The notes: generated by a model from the letters alone, not told the origin. A DNA stretch of 64,000 bases from Candidatus Endomicrobiellum calonymphae (GCA_031269945.1 JAISYK010000007.1:174255-238254), one strand, 5' to 3'. Positions 27,782 to 38,903 are shown, numbered from the stretch's first letter. Numbers and translations are program-made.

Positions 27782-28524
27782 ATTATTAAGACTCCAATGA
27801 TAAATAGAAAAACCGATATTATTTGCGAAATAGAAAAACCCAAATAATGATTTCCTCTATAATCATCACGAAAAAATTCAATAACAAACCTCGAAATGGC
27901 ATAAATTACAAGATAAATTGCAAGAGATATTCCAGGTATCTTACTATTTTTCCCGGAATAAAAATACAAAAATATAAATAATATAAAGTTTGCGATAGAT
28001 TCATAAAGCTGCGTAGGATGAAGACGTACTCCTTTAACAGCTAAGGAATGTTTATCTGTGAACATTACAGCCCATGGAAGATTACTTACTTTGCCATAAC
28101 AGCAACCTGAAAAAAAACAACCAATTCTTCCTATAGCGTGCCCTAAAGCCAATGCTGGAGCAAAAAAATCCCCTAAATTATATAGAATTATTTTTTTTCT
28201 TTTTACATACATCAACATAAACACAACAGCACCAATAAAGCCGCCATAATAAACTAAACCGCCATTCCATATCTTAAAAATATCTAAGGGATATAAAACA
28301 AAATCTCTTAAGTTTATAAGGACAAAAAATAATCTTGCACCAATTAATGAAAAAACTATTATATACGTAAGCATGGAGTACAACTCATCAGGCGAAACCA
28401 ATCTTTCTTTCAATTTTTTCATTGAATACGAAAGGTAAGAGACTGCAGTTACAAAAGCCAACGCTACAAAAACCCCATAAGTATAAATTTTAAAATTTCC
28501 TAAATCGAGAAGAATTGGATGCAT
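27736..28524 (-). CDS. lgt: Lgt, prolipoprotein diacylglyceryl transferase
   Basis: First step of lipoprotein maturation in the inner membrane: moves diacylglyceryl from phosphatidylglycerol to the lipobox Cys. The 262-residue protein has about seven transmembrane helices and the family marks 'YTYGVFVALAF', 'GGLVYYGGFIGAV', 'HAIGRIGCFFSGCCYG' and 'RLHPTQLYESI'. It lies two bases after lspA, so both lipoprotein enzymes are made together. Substrates in this window would include Pal and the CpoB-like protein. Confidence 0.96.
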   Translation of the reverse strand: MHPILLDLGNFKIYTYGVFVALAFVTAVSYLSYSMKKLKERLVSPDELYSMLTYIIVFSLIGARLFFVLINLRDFVLYPLDIFKIWNGGLVYYGGFIGAVVFMLMYVKRKKIILYNLGDFFAPALALGHAIGRIGCFFSGCCYGKVSNLPWAVMFTDKHSLAVKGVRLHPTQLYESIANFILFIFLYFYSGKNSKIPGISLAIYLVIYAISRFVIEFFRDDYRGNHYLGFSISQIISVFLFIIGVLIIWKKKLYTKSLKRRG

Positions 28525-28526
28525 AC

Positions 28527-29000
28527 CTATGAATGAATATCCTTATTAAAATCTAGAATATTAACAAAAAAAACAAGAATAACAGCAACACAAATACAAC
28601 TATCAGCTATGTTAAATGATGGCCATCTCAAGTGATTAATGCCAAAATCAAGAAAATCTACAACCCCACCATACAATAATCTATCCATTAGATTTCCCAA
28701 TCCACCTGAAATTATTAGACAAAAAGCATATCTTTGAGTCTTATGCATTTTAGTCAAATTTTTATGAAACCATAATGATACAATAACTAAAAATGAAAAT
28801 ATTACAAAAGAAAATAATAAATTTTTACCCTTAAGAATACCCCAAACTATTCCCGTATTACGAATATTTGTAATATTAAAAAGATTAAAAAATGGAATAA
28901 TATTTATACAAGAAGCATAATCTACAAATTTATCTACAAGGAGTTTCGTAAATTGATCAGTAATAAGAACAATTGCACTAAAAAATATCATTTTTTTCAT
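28527..29000 (-). CDS. lspA: LspA, signal peptidase II
   Basis: Membrane aspartic protease that cuts lipoprotein signal peptides. The 157-residue protein has four helices and both catalytic Asp regions, 'GGLGNLMDRLLYGGVVDF' and 'SFNIADSCICVAVIL', plus 'NIRNTGIVWGIL'. Its ATG overlaps the ileS stop (ATGA). The ileS-lspA pair is widespread. Confidence 0.96.
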   Translation of the reverse strand: MKKMIFFSAIVLITDQFTKLLVDKFVDYASCINIIPFFNLFNITNIRNTGIVWGILKGKNLLFSFVIFSFLVIVSLWFHKNLTKMHKTQRYAFCLIISGGLGNLMDRLLYGGVVDFLDFGINHLRWPSFNIADSCICVAVILVFFVNILDFNKDIHS

Positions 29001-31792
29001 TTACTTAATAAAACCTCTCTACATCTAGGACATAAATCATCTTTTATCCCATCAATATATTTCCAACATCTTAAACACTTTTTTAATTTGGATTTTGTTG
29101 CTTCTATTAAAAAATCGTTTTCCTTACTCGAGAGATTAAATTTTATATCCCAATTGCCAAGAATTAAATTGATAAGTTTTAAATTTTCAAAAACTTCAAC
29201 GTATTTTTTACCGTAAACAATATTCAACGAGGCTTCAAGATTTGAACCTATAATCTTATTCTTTCTTAATTTTTCATAAATTATCAATGCTTCTTTTCTT
29301 ACGTTGAGTATTTTAGTCCATCTTCCAAGTACTTCAGTTCGAAGAAGATATTTATTATTTACCATAGGAAAATCTTCAAGAAAAATAGACCTGTCTTGTT
29401 GATCATTTATAAATTTTCGTATCTCTCTCCAAGCTTCTTCAGCTGTAAACGAAAGCACAGGAGATACAAGTCTTGTTATAACCGAACAAATTTCAAACAT
29501 TGCAGATATAGCACTTACTCTAGCTTTATCATACTTCATATCACAATATAGAATATCTTTTAAAACATCAAGATAAAATCCACTTAAAAAGACTGTACAA
29601 AAATTACTAATTAAAGTTATGACTCTATAAAACTCATATTTCTCATAAGCATACACAACACTTGAAACAAGTTGCTGAAGATTATTTAGAGCGTATTTAT
29701 CTATCTCGCTCATCTCTCTGAAAGGTAGTGCTTTTTGTACATTAAAATCACTAATATTCCCCAATAAAAACCTTATCGTATTTCTAATTTTTCTATAAGT
29801 ATCACTTGCCCCTTTTATAATTTCTTCAGATACTTTTATATCTTCTCTATAATCACTTGAAGCTATCCAAAGGCGAACAACATCAGCTCCATGTTTATTT
29901 ATAAGCTGGCTGCTCGACACGACATTACCAAGTGACTTCGACATCTTTTTTCCTGCCCCATCAACAACAAAACCATGTGTTAAAACACTTTTATACGGCA
30001 CTTTGCCTTTTATTGCAACAGACGGTATCATAGAGCTTTGAAACCATCCACGATGCTGATCACTTCCTTCAAGGTATAAATCTGCAGGATAATCTAAATC
30101 TTTATAATTTCTACTTGATAAAACAGCTTCGTAGGAAACTCCAGAATCAAACCATACATCTAATATATCTTCTTCTTTTTTAAAGTTTGTAGAATTGCAT
30201 ACTGAACACTTCATATTAGTTTCTATAAAAAAATCCTTTTCGCTTATCTCAAACCACGAATCAGACCCTTTTTGAGTAAATAGAAATTCTATTTTATCTA
30301 TAATTTTTGAATTAAGTAACGGTTCTCCACATTCTTTACAGTAAAATATTGGTACAGGAACTCCCCATAAACGTTGGCGACTTAAACACCAGTCTGGACG
30401 ATTTTTAAGCATTGCCGTCATTCTATTTTTGCCATATTTAGGAATCCAGCTCACATTTCTTGATAATTTCAATAGTTTTTTTCTTAAGTTATCATGCTCT
30501 ATTGACAAAAACCATTGCTGTGTAGCTCTAAAAATTATCGGGTTTTTACATCTCCAACAATGTGGATAAGAGTGACTTAATTTCAACTTTGCAAGAATTT
30601 TGTCTGCTTTTTCAAGTTTATCTATTATCAAAGAATTGGCTTTAAAAATATGAATATTATAAAACTCTTGAACCTCTTTTGTATAGAAACCTTTGTCGCT
30701 AACAGGAGATAAAATCTCGAGATTATACTCTAAACTCGCTTGATAGTCCTCAGGTCCATGGCCTGGAGCTATATGCACTATCCCAGTTCCATTTTCCATG
30801 CTAACAAAGTCGGCAATTATACATTGAGACTTCTTGTCCATAAGCAAAGGGTTCTGGCAATTCATCCCAATAAAATCATCACCTTTAATCTCCAAAACAA
30901 CTTTAAAATCCACAGCTCTTATTTTATCTCTAACATTTTCAACTAAAACTTCAGCAACTATAAGTCTTTCATTTTTTTTATTCTCAAACTTGTAAACAAC
31001 AGCTACATATCTAAACTTTCCATTAAAAGCGAGTGCAACATTAGCAGGAAGAGTCCATGGACTCGTTGTCCATATTAGCACAGAAAAATCTTTTAAAACA
31101 GCTCTTCTTTCTTTAAGTTCTTCAGGAAGAGATATTATTTCAAATTTCACAAAAATAGAATCTGAAATAGAATCCTCGTATTCAACTTCAGCTTCCGCCA
31201 TGGCTGTTTCGCAAGTCAGACACCAATGAACAGGTTTTTTTTTTCTATATATAAACCCCTTCCTTAGCAGATCGCTAAAAACCTTTATTATTGACGCTTC
31301 ATATCTAAAATCTAAAGTTAGGTAAGGATGATCCCAATCTGCTATAATCCCCAGTCTCTTAAACTCAAGCTTTTGTATTTCTACAAATTTTTTTGCAAAC
31401 TTAGCAGCTTGCTTTCTAAAAACAAATTTGTTTACCTTATTTTTGTCTAACTTCATTTCTTTTAAAACAAGCTGCTCTATAGGAAGTCCATGACAGTCCC
31501 ACCCAGGAGTAAAAGGCACATAATTACCTGACATAGAGCGATACTTTACGATAAAATCTTTCAGTACTTTGTTAAGTGAAGTCCCTATATGTATATGTGC
31601 ATTTGCATAAGGAGGCCCATCGTGAAAAATAAATTTTTTTTTGTATCTATTTTTTTCGCAGATTTTAAAATAGAGCCCCACCTTGTCCCACTCATCAACA
31701 AAAGCAGGCTCTTTAAGAGGCAAATCGGCTTTCATCTGAAAATCAGTCTTAGGAAGATTTATCGTTTTAGAGTAGTCTTTTTTTTCATTCAT
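28997..31792 (-). CDS. ileS: Isoleucyl-tRNA synthetase
   Basis: Class I synthetase of 931 residues, the normal bacterial length. It shows 'GPPYANAHIHIGTSLNKVLKD' region with the HIGH motif, the CP1 editing domain ('LIWTTSPWTLPANVALAF'), 'WFDSGVSYEAVL', 'YLEGSDQHRGWFQSS', 'GKKMSKSLGN', and a C-terminal zinc site 'LRCWKYIDGIKDDLCPRC'. The cysteine pairs at the end mark it as the bacterial, zinc-tailed type. It heads the ileS-lspA-lgt-rluD operon. Confidence 0.97.
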   Translation of the reverse strand: MNEKKDYSKTINLPKTDFQMKADLPLKEPAFVDEWDKVGLYFKICEKNRYKKKFIFHDGPPYANAHIHIGTSLNKVLKDFIVKYRSMSGNYVPFTPGWDCHGLPIEQLVLKEMKLDKNKVNKFVFRKQAAKFAKKFVEIQKLEFKRLGIIADWDHPYLTLDFRYEASIIKVFSDLLRKGFIYRKKKPVHWCLTCETAMAEAEVEYEDSISDSIFVKFEIISLPEELKERRAVLKDFSVLIWTTSPWTLPANVALAFNGKFRYVAVVYKFENKKNERLIVAEVLVENVRDKIRAVDFKVVLEIKGDDFIGMNCQNPLLMDKKSQCIIADFVSMENGTGIVHIAPGHGPEDYQASLEYNLEILSPVSDKGFYTKEVQEFYNIHIFKANSLIIDKLEKADKILAKLKLSHSYPHCWRCKNPIIFRATQQWFLSIEHDNLRKKLLKLSRNVSWIPKYGKNRMTAMLKNRPDWCLSRQRLWGVPVPIFYCKECGEPLLNSKIIDKIEFLFTQKGSDSWFEISEKDFFIETNMKCSVCNSTNFKKEEDILDVWFDSGVSYEAVLSSRNYKDLDYPADLYLEGSDQHRGWFQSSMIPSVAIKGKVPYKSVLTHGFVVDGAGKKMSKSLGNVVSSSQLINKHGADVVRLWIASSDYREDIKVSEEIIKGASDTYRKIRNTIRFLLGNISDFNVQKALPFREMSEIDKYALNNLQQLVSSVVYAYEKYEFYRVITLISNFCTVFLSGFYLDVLKDILYCDMKYDKARVSAISAMFEICSVITRLVSPVLSFTAEEAWREIRKFINDQQDRSIFLEDFPMVNNKYLLRTEVLGRWTKILNVRKEALIIYEKLRKNKIIGSNLEASLNIVYGKKYVEVFENLKLINLILGNWDIKFNLSSKENDFLIEATKSKLKKCLRCWKYIDGIKDDLCPRCREVLLSK

Positions 31793-31851
31793 TATTCATA
31801 CATGCCATATCTTCAATAACTTATTTGCTTTATGATTAAACTCACAGCCAT

Positions 31852-32115
31852 CTATGGAATTGTATCCAAAATTTCATTAAATTTCTGATCAGGACGTCCT
31901 ACTATCTCAATAGTTTTTTCTCTACCTCTTTCCCCTTTTCTTAAGAAAATCATTGATCTTTTTATACCAAAAAAATCTGACAAAAAACCACATAACTCTT
32001 CATTTGCTTCACCTTCTACCGCTGGAGCTGCAACTTTTATTCTCAAAATAGAACCAACTCTGCTAACGACTTCATTTCTTTTTGAGTTGGGTATCACCCT
32101 AACTTTAATAATCAT
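31852..32115 (-). CDS. DUF167 (YggU) family protein
   Basis: This small 87-residue protein of the YggU/DUF167 family has unknown function. The conserved 'VRVIPNSKRNEV' start and 'KVAAPAVEGEANEELCGFLS' core with 'GERGREKTIEIVG' are clear. GGAG lies seven bases before the ATG. It sits with yggS and proC, a common grouping in bacteria, in some lineages next to division genes. Confidence 0.92.
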   Translation of the reverse strand: MIIKVRVIPNSKRNEVVSRVGSILRIKVAAPAVEGEANEELCGFLSDFFGIKRSMIFLRKGERGREKTIEIVGRPDQKFNEILDTIP

Positions 32116-32164
32116 TAACGTTCTCCATTATACTGTATAAGAACCACGGGAAGTAGAAATAAAT

Positions 32165-32977
32165 TTATTTACTCAGCTCTTTAGATCTTTTCATAGCTCG
32201 TTCCATAGCTCCATATACAATATCCGAAAAATTTTTGGATTCAAAGTACTTCAATGCCGCTTCAGTTGTACCATTCGGAGATTTAACTTTTTCTTTTAAT
32301 ATTTCAGGAGACTCATTCGTAATATAAAGCATTCTGCCCGATCCATAAACTGTCTGAACTGCAAATTCTCTTGCCGTTTCTTCGTCAAGTCCAAGCTTCT
32401 CAGCGGTCTTCTGCATAAGTTCACAAAAATAGAATATATATCCTGTTCCTGAACCTGATAGTGCTGTAACAGCATCAAACTTTACTTCATCAAGAACTTT
32501 CACCTTACCAATAGCTGAAAATAAATATTTTGTCTCCTCAAGCTGAGCATCAGAAACAAACCTTCCCTTACACAAAGCCGTGGCACTAGAAAGAACAAGA
32601 GCTGAAGTATTGGGCATAGCTCTAATGATTGCATTTCTATTTTGCACATTATTCTCAATAAATTTTGTAGTTATTCCCGCGACGATCGAAATAATAATTA
32701 TTCCTTCCTTTATCAACCCTTTTATCTCGCTTAAAAGTTCAATCATATTTTGTGGCTTAATAGAAAGGATAATTATATCCGCACACGATATTCCTTTATT
32801 CTTATCTTCACTTATAGATATACCGAACCTCTGCTGAAGTTCCAACAATCTTCCTTTAACAATGTCATTGCAAATAATATTTTCCCGCACTACAAGTTTT
32901 GATTTTAAAAAACCACTTATAATAGCCTGTGCCATATTGCCAGAACCAATAAAAAAAAGTTTTTTACTCATTCCCAT
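32165..32977 (-). CDS. proC: Pyrroline-5-carboxylate reductase
   Basis: Last step of proline synthesis: reduces pyrroline-5-carboxylate with NAD(P)H. About 270 residues, with the Rossmann start 'LFFIGSGNMAQAIISGFL', 'IIILSIKPQNM', 'IRAMPNTSALV' and the substrate-site signature 'ALSGSGTGYIFYFCELM' with 'AVQTVYGSGRML'. I choose the ATG at 32977 (GGAG nine bases upstream, overlapping yggS by 14 bases). The ATG two codons later (32971) is also possible; the track start at 33007 adds an unlikely extension. Confidence 0.95.
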   Translation of the reverse strand: MGMSKKLFFIGSGNMAQAIISGFLKSKLVVRENIICNDIVKGRLLELQQRFGISISEDKNKGISCADIIILSIKPQNMIELLSEIKGLIKEGIIIISIVAGITTKFIENNVQNRNAIIRAMPNTSALVLSSATALCKGRFVSDAQLEETKYLFSAIGKVKVLDEVKFDAVTALSGSGTGYIFYFCELMQKTAEKLGLDEETAREFAVQTVYGSGRMLYITNESPEILKEKVKSPNGTTEAALKYFESKNFSDIVYGAMERAMKRSKELSK

Positions 32978-33659
32978 ATTCTCTTTCTCCAAATATCGCT
33001 GACCCAACTCTTATCATATTTGAACCTTCTTCAATAGCAACTTTGTAATCACTAGACATCCCCATAGATAAAACATCAAATTCAGGATCGTTAAAAGATT
33101 TTTTAATATTTCTAAACAACTCATACACTTGCTTAAAGTAATACCTTGAACCTTCAGACCCCTTACTAAAAGGAGTTATAACCATCAATCCTTTTATAAA
33201 AATATTGGGAATTGACAAGCACTTTTTATAAAAATCTCCTACTTCATCTGGAGCAATGCCTATTTTATAAATTTCACGCGAAACTTTTACTTCAATAAGA
33301 CAATTTTGTAGTTTATTCAAATTTTTTGCATGACGACTTATATTATAGGCAAGATTTATTGTGTCTAGAGAATGTATCAAGTCAAAATTTTCTACTACCT
33401 TTCTTACTTTATTTGATTGTAAACGTCCAATAAAATGTTTTGTAATTCCTTTGAGAGAAAGGCCAAGTTGCTCAAATTTAGGCAATGCCTCTTGTACTTT
33501 GCTTTCCCCTACGTGAGTTATTCCACATTCCAAAGCTTCCAAAACACTCTGATATGGAAAAGTTTTTGTCACAACTACAAGCTCAACGAGACCACTTGAA
33601 CTTTTAGTTAAATTCACAACATCTTTAATAAATTTTATATTTTCCCTGATATTTCTCAT
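32964..33659 (-). CDS. yggS: YggS/PLPBP family pyridoxal-phosphate protein
   Basis: This 231-residue single-domain alanine-racemase-like barrel binds PLP and helps PLP balance; it has no known catalytic activity. The PLP lysine is in 'LVVVTKTFPYQSVLEAL'. 'THVGESKVQEALPKFEQL', 'KHFIGRLQSNKVR' and 'LSMGMSSDYKVAIEEGSNM' with 'RVGSAIFGERE' are typical. It leads the yggS-proC-yggU run. Confidence 0.95.
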   Translation of the reverse strand: MRNIRENIKFIKDVVNLTKSSSGLVELVVVTKTFPYQSVLEALECGITHVGESKVQEALPKFEQLGLSLKGITKHFIGRLQSNKVRKVVENFDLIHSLDTINLAYNISRHAKNLNKLQNCLIEVKVSREIYKIGIAPDEVGDFYKKCLSIPNIFIKGLMVITPFSKGSEGSRYYFKQVYELFRNIKKSFNDPEFDVLSMGMSSDYKVAIEEGSNMIRVGSAIFGEREYGNE

Positions 33660-33753
33660 TTTCTAATTCACTTTTTAAGGGGCAACCGTGATTATAACAT
33701 ATTTTTGATATTTTAAAATTCTCACTATAATTTTAACAATAAACTAAATACAC

Positions 33754-34660
33754 TCAATTATTTTTATGATCTTTAATAAGCTTACTTAGAATAATCTTTG
33801 CTTTTTGATAATCAGGATCAAGCCTTAATGTATATTCTAATGTTCCCTCAGCTTAAAATTATTCCCATTGCACGTAAAATAAAAAAGCTCCTATGGGGGT
33901 ATAATCCTCATTAGCAGCTATTTCGGCATATTCGAATCCTTCTTCCATAATTTTTAGGTTAAAAACTATTGTTTTTTATTTGTATTTTTAGATAATTCAC
34001 AGGTTTGTCTATGTATTTTCTTGTCTATATGTATTTTTTTTCGCTTTATCGCGGTATCCTAGAATTTTCTAAAATTATTTTCGCTTACAAACTTTTTAAA
34101 TTCCTCAATTTTTTACACTTCGCATCTATCTTTATAAATTATACTTTTCAATTTCAATTTTAAACATTTTTTTTTGATTTTTCTCCAAGTTCTATCTTTT
34201 TTTTCTTTAATTTCTTAAGTCCTAATTCTCGTATTTGTTTTTTTATATACTCTTTTATTCCTTTTGTTCCATCTTAAAAATCTATATATATACTCTCTCC
34301 ACTCAACGCATTCTCATAACATGCTTCGTGGCAATCATATGACCTTTGTGCATGAATGATCCAGCTCTCTAAAACTCGATAAACAGAACAAACTATTTGC
34401 AGTTTCTTTCATAATAATTTACAATTTCTTTGTAAAAATGCCGTAGAAAATTTAGTGTAACCTATATTTGTGATAGCACATCCAATAGTTTTTAAGTACT
34501 CTCTTTTATTTCACAAATGCTTTACAGCTTTGAATTTTTATTTCATATACTTGCTCAAAATTAACCTTTTCCTTGATAAAAATCTGATTTAATTCCCTTT
34601 TGAAATTTACTAGAGCTATCAAACAGCCATCTATAAATTTATTTATTAAACCCGTTTTAG
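33754..34660 (-). pseudogene. Broken TPR-like protein gene
   Basis: Reverse-strand frames give, from 5' to 3', 'DGCLIALVNFKRELNQIF', 'EKVNFEQVYEIKIQSCKAFV', 'SWIIHAQRSYDCHEACYENA', 'DGTKGIKEYIKKQIREL', 'MEEGFEYAEIAANEDYTPIG' and 'AEGTLEYTLRLDPDYQKAKI' with stops and shifts between, ending at 33754. The last two segments have the spacing of tetratricopeptide repeats ('LRLDPDYQKA'). The product would have been a repeat protein of roughly 300 residues. Limits are approximate. Confidence 0.55.
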
Positions 34661-34839
34661 AAAAATCGAAAGTGTAATTAAATGTTAATGAATAAAAATT
34701 TATCCATACACAAAAAGTAAAATTTTAAGGATAGTATCCGACATACAAAACATGTTTATTTGTATTTGTAATAACATAAACTAAACCAAGATAAAAACTT
34801 GTAGACCACCTTTACAATATGTTATATCAACGTAAGTAT

Positions 34840-35431
34840 TTATTTTACTATCACGATACACTGTGATAAAATAAAAGCAGAGCCAAATCCACAAATTATC
34901 GGTATTTGTTCTATAGTGTTATCATTATCTTTCGGTTTATTTTTAACATTGGGAATAAAGTTTCGAGCCGCTACTTTTAACTTTATTCTAAAAATATTGC
35001 TAGTAACATCAAAAATTTTAAAAACCAACAACAAATGAAATGCACACTTATGATGCAAATCATAATACACATATTTAGTGCTCAATCCACAATAAATATT
35101 TAAGTAATCTATACAACTTGCAAAAGATAAAATATGGACGAACTTATTCATCTTAATAAATTCTATTTATATCTATATTATATTTTTACCTTAGAAATTT
35201 AAGATATAAGTATACTAAGTGAAATCTCATTGCCTAAATCTACTGTAGTTGAAATTGATTTACAAGAAGAAGTTTCTCTAAACATATTAAACATTGGAAA
35301 ATCTATAACATTATCGCTGAAAACGCTAAAACGATAGATGATTATAATGCGAGCCCGCTGGGATGGATATGTAGTAAGCAGTAGGCACGCTCTGGGAATT
35401 GGGCACGCCAACACCAAGCAAAGCCACACTT
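34840..35431 (-). pseudogene. Broken gene, possible outer-membrane or exported protein
   Basis: Reverse-strand reading: a small-residue start 'VALLGVGVPNSQSVP', then in another frame 'SVFSDNVIDFPMFNMF' and 'STTVDLGNEISLSILIS' with a stop, then the open frame 'MNKFVHILSFASCIDYLNIY' (103 aa) ending 'CGFGSAFILSQCIVIVK'. Alternating polar and hydrophobic residues suggest beta strands. The pieces appear collinear, but the family is not identified. Confidence 0.35.
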
Positions 35432-35569
35432 AAATTAACACCACAGTAAAAAAATATTTTTCTCTTCCAGATTTACTATAAGAAACTTGAATGGTTGCGG
35501 TTACAAAGACAAGTGATAGAACTAGCGTGAAACAATGTACCATATCGGTTTTTAAGCAAGTTTATATTA

Positions 35570-35579
35570 CCCCCCCCCC
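35570..35579. repeat. C10 tract (G10 on minus strand)
   Basis: Ten C in a row lie upstream of the decayed gene ending at 34840. In the minus-strand sense it would lie before that gene, where intact genes such as tpiA carry a G-run ribosome site, so it may be a relic of one. Confidence 0.75.
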
Positions 35580-36292
35580 ATTGCAAAGGAAAATAAATCA
35601 CTTACACTTAGCACAAGTGTAATCTATCATGTTACTGTTACAAAGAAAATCGTGGTTTGCAAAAATTTTACAAAACTTCCAAAATATCAATACCCGGTAC
35701 TTTTTACATAATTTTCTAAACTATTATTCCCCGTATCAACGAAAAGTACAATAAAATTTAGTCTATTAGGTAGGTTACCAGATCACATCAATTTTTTATA
35801 ATAATTTAAACAATTCAAATATGAAGCAATTGCTTTTGCTAAAAGCTGACGCAACACAAACTATCAACGTGTCAGTATTAGTTCACAATACCTGCATACT
35901 TTACAAATGCTACAATTTCTAAAATTGACTAACTAAAATTATGCTAGTTTTATTTTATTTTCTAACCCTTTTAACTTTACAAAATTAATATTCCTACGGC
36001 CATTCGCCCCCAAATGATCTAAAATCCCATACTTTTCACATAATATTTTTTAATTAATTTAAAAGCCTTTCACTCTTTCCTAAAAAGAAGTTTTATGAAA
36101 AATTAATAAAAGCTCTTAAAGTTTAAGTCTGACCGCAGAAAAAAAACCTACAGCAACGCTCATATTTTACATTAGTATTTTTAAAGAAATATTTTTTAAA
36201 AATCTTTTTTCAGTTTTACATATTCTATCAACATTGCTATTATACGCTATATCTTTCTTATTCCTACTAAAAAGCATCACAATTTTGGCATT

Positions 36293-36302
36293 GGGGGGGG
36301 GG
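36293..36302. repeat. G10 tract
   Basis: Ten G in a row on the plus strand are followed by a T-rich stretch, in the gap downstream of metK. No gene is attached to it now. Confidence 0.75.
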
Positions 36303-36550
36303 ATTTTTTTTTCATTTTTCTAAAAAGTAAAGTTGAAATTACAACATTCCAAATCTTATAATTGTGTCAAAAAAAAATACCCTAATTTTATTAATACATA
36401 AAACCTCAATAGACTCACTTTTTATCAAAAAATTTCTTCATCAAATATTTTTCAAATAAAGTCTATTGCCAATTTTATATTTTAAATCTAACCGCTCAGC
36501 GTTAATTTTTTATTTTTAGATAATCGTACCGTATAAAGAGTTATATAAAC

Positions 36551-37726
36551 TTAAATTTTATTTTTGAATTCTTGTCTTAACTCATCAATTTTGTTTACTT
36601 TTTCCCAAGTAAAATCTTTTTCATTCCTCCCAAAATGTCCATAAGCAGCAGTCTTAGAAAAGATAGGCTTGCGAAGTTGTAAATAATCCGTAATACCTTT
36701 GGGAGTAAGCGGAAATATCTTTTTTACAACAGGCTCTAACTCTAATCCTGAAATTTTACCAGAATGATGCGTGTCAATCATTATAGAAACAGGGTCAATC
36801 ACCCCAATCGCATAAGCAAGTTGCACCGTACATTTATCAGCTAGACCTGACGCGACTATATTTTTCGCAATGTGTCTCGCCATGTAACAAGCACTTCTAT
36901 CAACTTTAGTTGAATCTTTCCCGGAGAACGCCCCACCACCATGTGCAGCCATTCCGCCGTAAGTATCAACTATTATCTTTCTTCCAGTAAGACCAGTATC
37001 TACCGCTGGCCCCCCAAATAAAAATTTGCCAGTAGGGTTTATATATATTTTTGTATCTTTATCAATGAGATGCTCGAGTGTAGGTTCAATTATATTGTTA
37101 AAAATCTCTTTTTTAGATTCATTTGTTATATGGTCACCTATCTCATCTAAAATTTCTTTAGTGTGCTGTGTTGACAAAATAACAGTATCTATTCTTTTAG
37201 GTTCCCAATCTATATATTCAACAGTTATCTGGGTTTTTCCATCTGGTCCTAAGTAGGGTAAAATATTTTTCTTTCTTACTTCAGAAAGTCTCATCGCAAG
37301 TTTATGTGCCAAAATTATAGGCAAAGGCATAAATTCAGAGGTTTCTCTACATGCAAAACCTATCATCAATCCTTGATCACCAGCTCCCCCAATGTCAACA
37401 CCCATGGCAATATCCGGAGATTGTGCGTTTATGGTGTCAATTATCGCACACATATTATAGTCAAATCCTAACGACAAACTATTATAACCTATTCTTTTTA
37501 TGGCATCTTTTATAATATCTCTCGTGTTAATTCTTGCAGTTGTAGTGATCTCTCCACCTACAATAAGTAGGCTTTTGGAAATAAAAGTTTCGCAAGCGAC
37601 TCTTGCATTTACGTCTTGTTTTAAAATCTCATCCAAAATAGTATCAGAAACTATGTCACATACCTTATCAGGGTGACCTTCTGTAACAGATTCAGACGTA
37701 AAAAAATAACCACATTTGCCTAACAT
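36551..37726 (-). CDS. metK: S-adenosylmethionine synthetase
   Basis: Makes SAM from methionine and ATP. At 391 residues it is full length, with '[19 protein letters not shown]', '[16 protein letters not shown]', '[12 protein letters not shown]', '[20 protein letters not shown]' and '[19 protein letters not shown]' (P-loop-like and metal ligands). GAGG lies six bases before the ATG. No SAM riboswitch fold is visible in the 106 bases between recA and metK. It supplies the methyl donor for RsmG. Confidence 0.97.
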   Translation of the reverse strand: MLGKCGYFFTSESVTEGHPDKVCDIVSDTILDEILKQDVNARVACETFISKSLLIVGGEITTTARINTRDIIKDAIKRIGYNSLSLGFDYNMCAIIDTINAQSPDIAMGVDIGGAGDQGLMIGFACRETSEFMPLPIILAHKLAMRLSEVRKKNILPYLGPDGKTQITVEYIDWEPKRIDTVILSTQHTKEILDEIGDHITNESKKEIFNNIIEPTLEHLIDKDTKIYINPTGKFLFGGPAVDTGLTGRKIIVDTYGGMAAHGGGAFSGKDSTKVDRSACYMARHIAKNIVASGLADKCTVQLAYAIGVIDPVSIMIDTHHSGKISGLELEPVVKKIFPLTPKGITDYLQLRKPIFSKTAAYGHFGRNEKDFTWEKVNKIDELRQEFKNKI

Positions 37727-37832
37727 AAAAAACCTCTATTATTTCTGCTTCTTTAGTAGTTAATATACTGGAAATTTTTTTCATATTTTAAAATATCACA
37801 TGCATAATTCTACTTTATTTTGTTAAAAATAT

Positions 37833-38900
37833 TTATTTTTTTGTATTTACACATATTTTTTTTTCTTTCACAATTTCTTTTTCTACTTCATCTTTTTTCA
37901 TATCAATTTTTCCAAAAACTTTCTCTCTTATTCTAGTTTCTATTTCTTCTGTAATCAGAGAATTTTTAGATAAATACGTTTTTACATTATCTCTTCCATG
38001 TCCAAGTTTTTCATTTTTATAACTAAAAAATGCCCCTGTTTTCTCAATTATTTCATAACTTACACCCATATCTATCAAGCATCCAAGTCTATCAATACCT
38101 AGCCCAAATATTATTTCGAACTCAGCCTGCTTAAACGGTGCTGCAACTTTATTTTTTACTACTTTAACTCTTACTCTATTACCCAAAATTTCATCACCTT
38201 TTTTGACAGATTCAATTCTTCTTATATCTAGTCTAACAGAAGAATAAAATTTGAGTGCAAGTCCTCCCGGAGTTGTCTCAGGACTTCCCCACATTACACC
38301 TATTTTCTGTCTTAATTGATTTATAAATATTATTGAAGTTTTCGATTTGGAAATGTTTGATGTAAGTTTTCTGAGAGCCTGACTCATAAGTCTTGCCTGA
38401 AGGCCTAAAAAAGTATCTCCCATCTCCCCCTCAATTTCAGCTTTAGGAACAAGAGCTGCAACGGAATCAACAATTATAATATCAACCGCACCTGATCGTA
38501 TAAGCTTATCAGCAATTTCTAGCCCTTGCTCACCTGAGTCTGGTTGCGATACCAAAAGATTGTCTATACACACACCAAGCTTTCGAGCATATTCAGGATC
38601 CATCGCATGTTCAGCATCAATATATGCCGCAATACCACCTAATTTTTGTGCTTCGGCAACCATGCACAAGGCCAAGGTCGTCTTCCCTGAAGCCTCAGGA
38701 CCATAAACTTCAATTATCCTCCCACGCGGAATTCCACCTGTACCTATAGCCACGTCAAGAGCTAAGGCACCAGTTGATATCGAGTCAATTTTTTCCTTTA
38801 GACGCTCGTCACCAAGTCTCATAATTGCCTCTTTACCAAAATCTTTCTCAATTTGCAAAAGAACTAAATCCAACGCCTTGAGTCTCTCATCCTTTTCCAT
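37833..38900 (-). CDS. recA: RecA recombinase
   Basis: Strand-exchange ATPase and SOS co-protease, about 355 residues. It shows Walker A '[14 protein letters not shown]', '[19 protein letters not shown]', Walker B '[20 protein letters not shown]', the loop region '[20 protein letters not shown]' and '[20 protein letters not shown]'. The tail is lysine/glutamate rich. The start is the ATG at 38900 with GGGGGGAGT directly upstream, rather than the track start seven codons earlier. Its survival shows that homologous recombination is retained. Confidence 0.97.
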   Translation of the reverse strand: MEKDERLKALDLVLLQIEKDFGKEAIMRLGDERLKEKIDSISTGALALDVAIGTGGIPRGRIIEVYGPEASGKTTLALCMVAEAQKLGGIAAYIDAEHAMDPEYARKLGVCIDNLLVSQPDSGEQGLEIADKLIRSGAVDIIIVDSVAALVPKAEIEGEMGDTFLGLQARLMSQALRKLTSNISKSKTSIIFINQLRQKIGVMWGSPETTPGGLALKFYSSVRLDIRRIESVKKGDEILGNRVRVKVVKNKVAAPFKQAEFEIIFGLGIDRLGCLIDMGVSYEIIEKTGAFFSYKNEKLGHGRDNVKTYLSKNSLITEEIETRIREKVFGKIDMKKDEVEKEIVKEKKICVNTKK

Positions 38901-38903
38901 ACT

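Larger units (their letters stand above)
35432..36550. other. Gap with two ten-base homopolymer tracts
   Basis: I could read no gene here on either strand. The only marked features are a C10 run at 35570-35579 and a G10 run at 36293-36302, both striking in DNA this rich in A and T. Short coding-like traces on the minus strand are too brief to call. Confidence 0.5.

Noticed and set aside
37727-37832. SAM riboswitch ahead of metK
   Set aside because: The 106-base recA-metK gap has no paired-stem pattern of SAM-I or SAM-II and no terminator hairpin.
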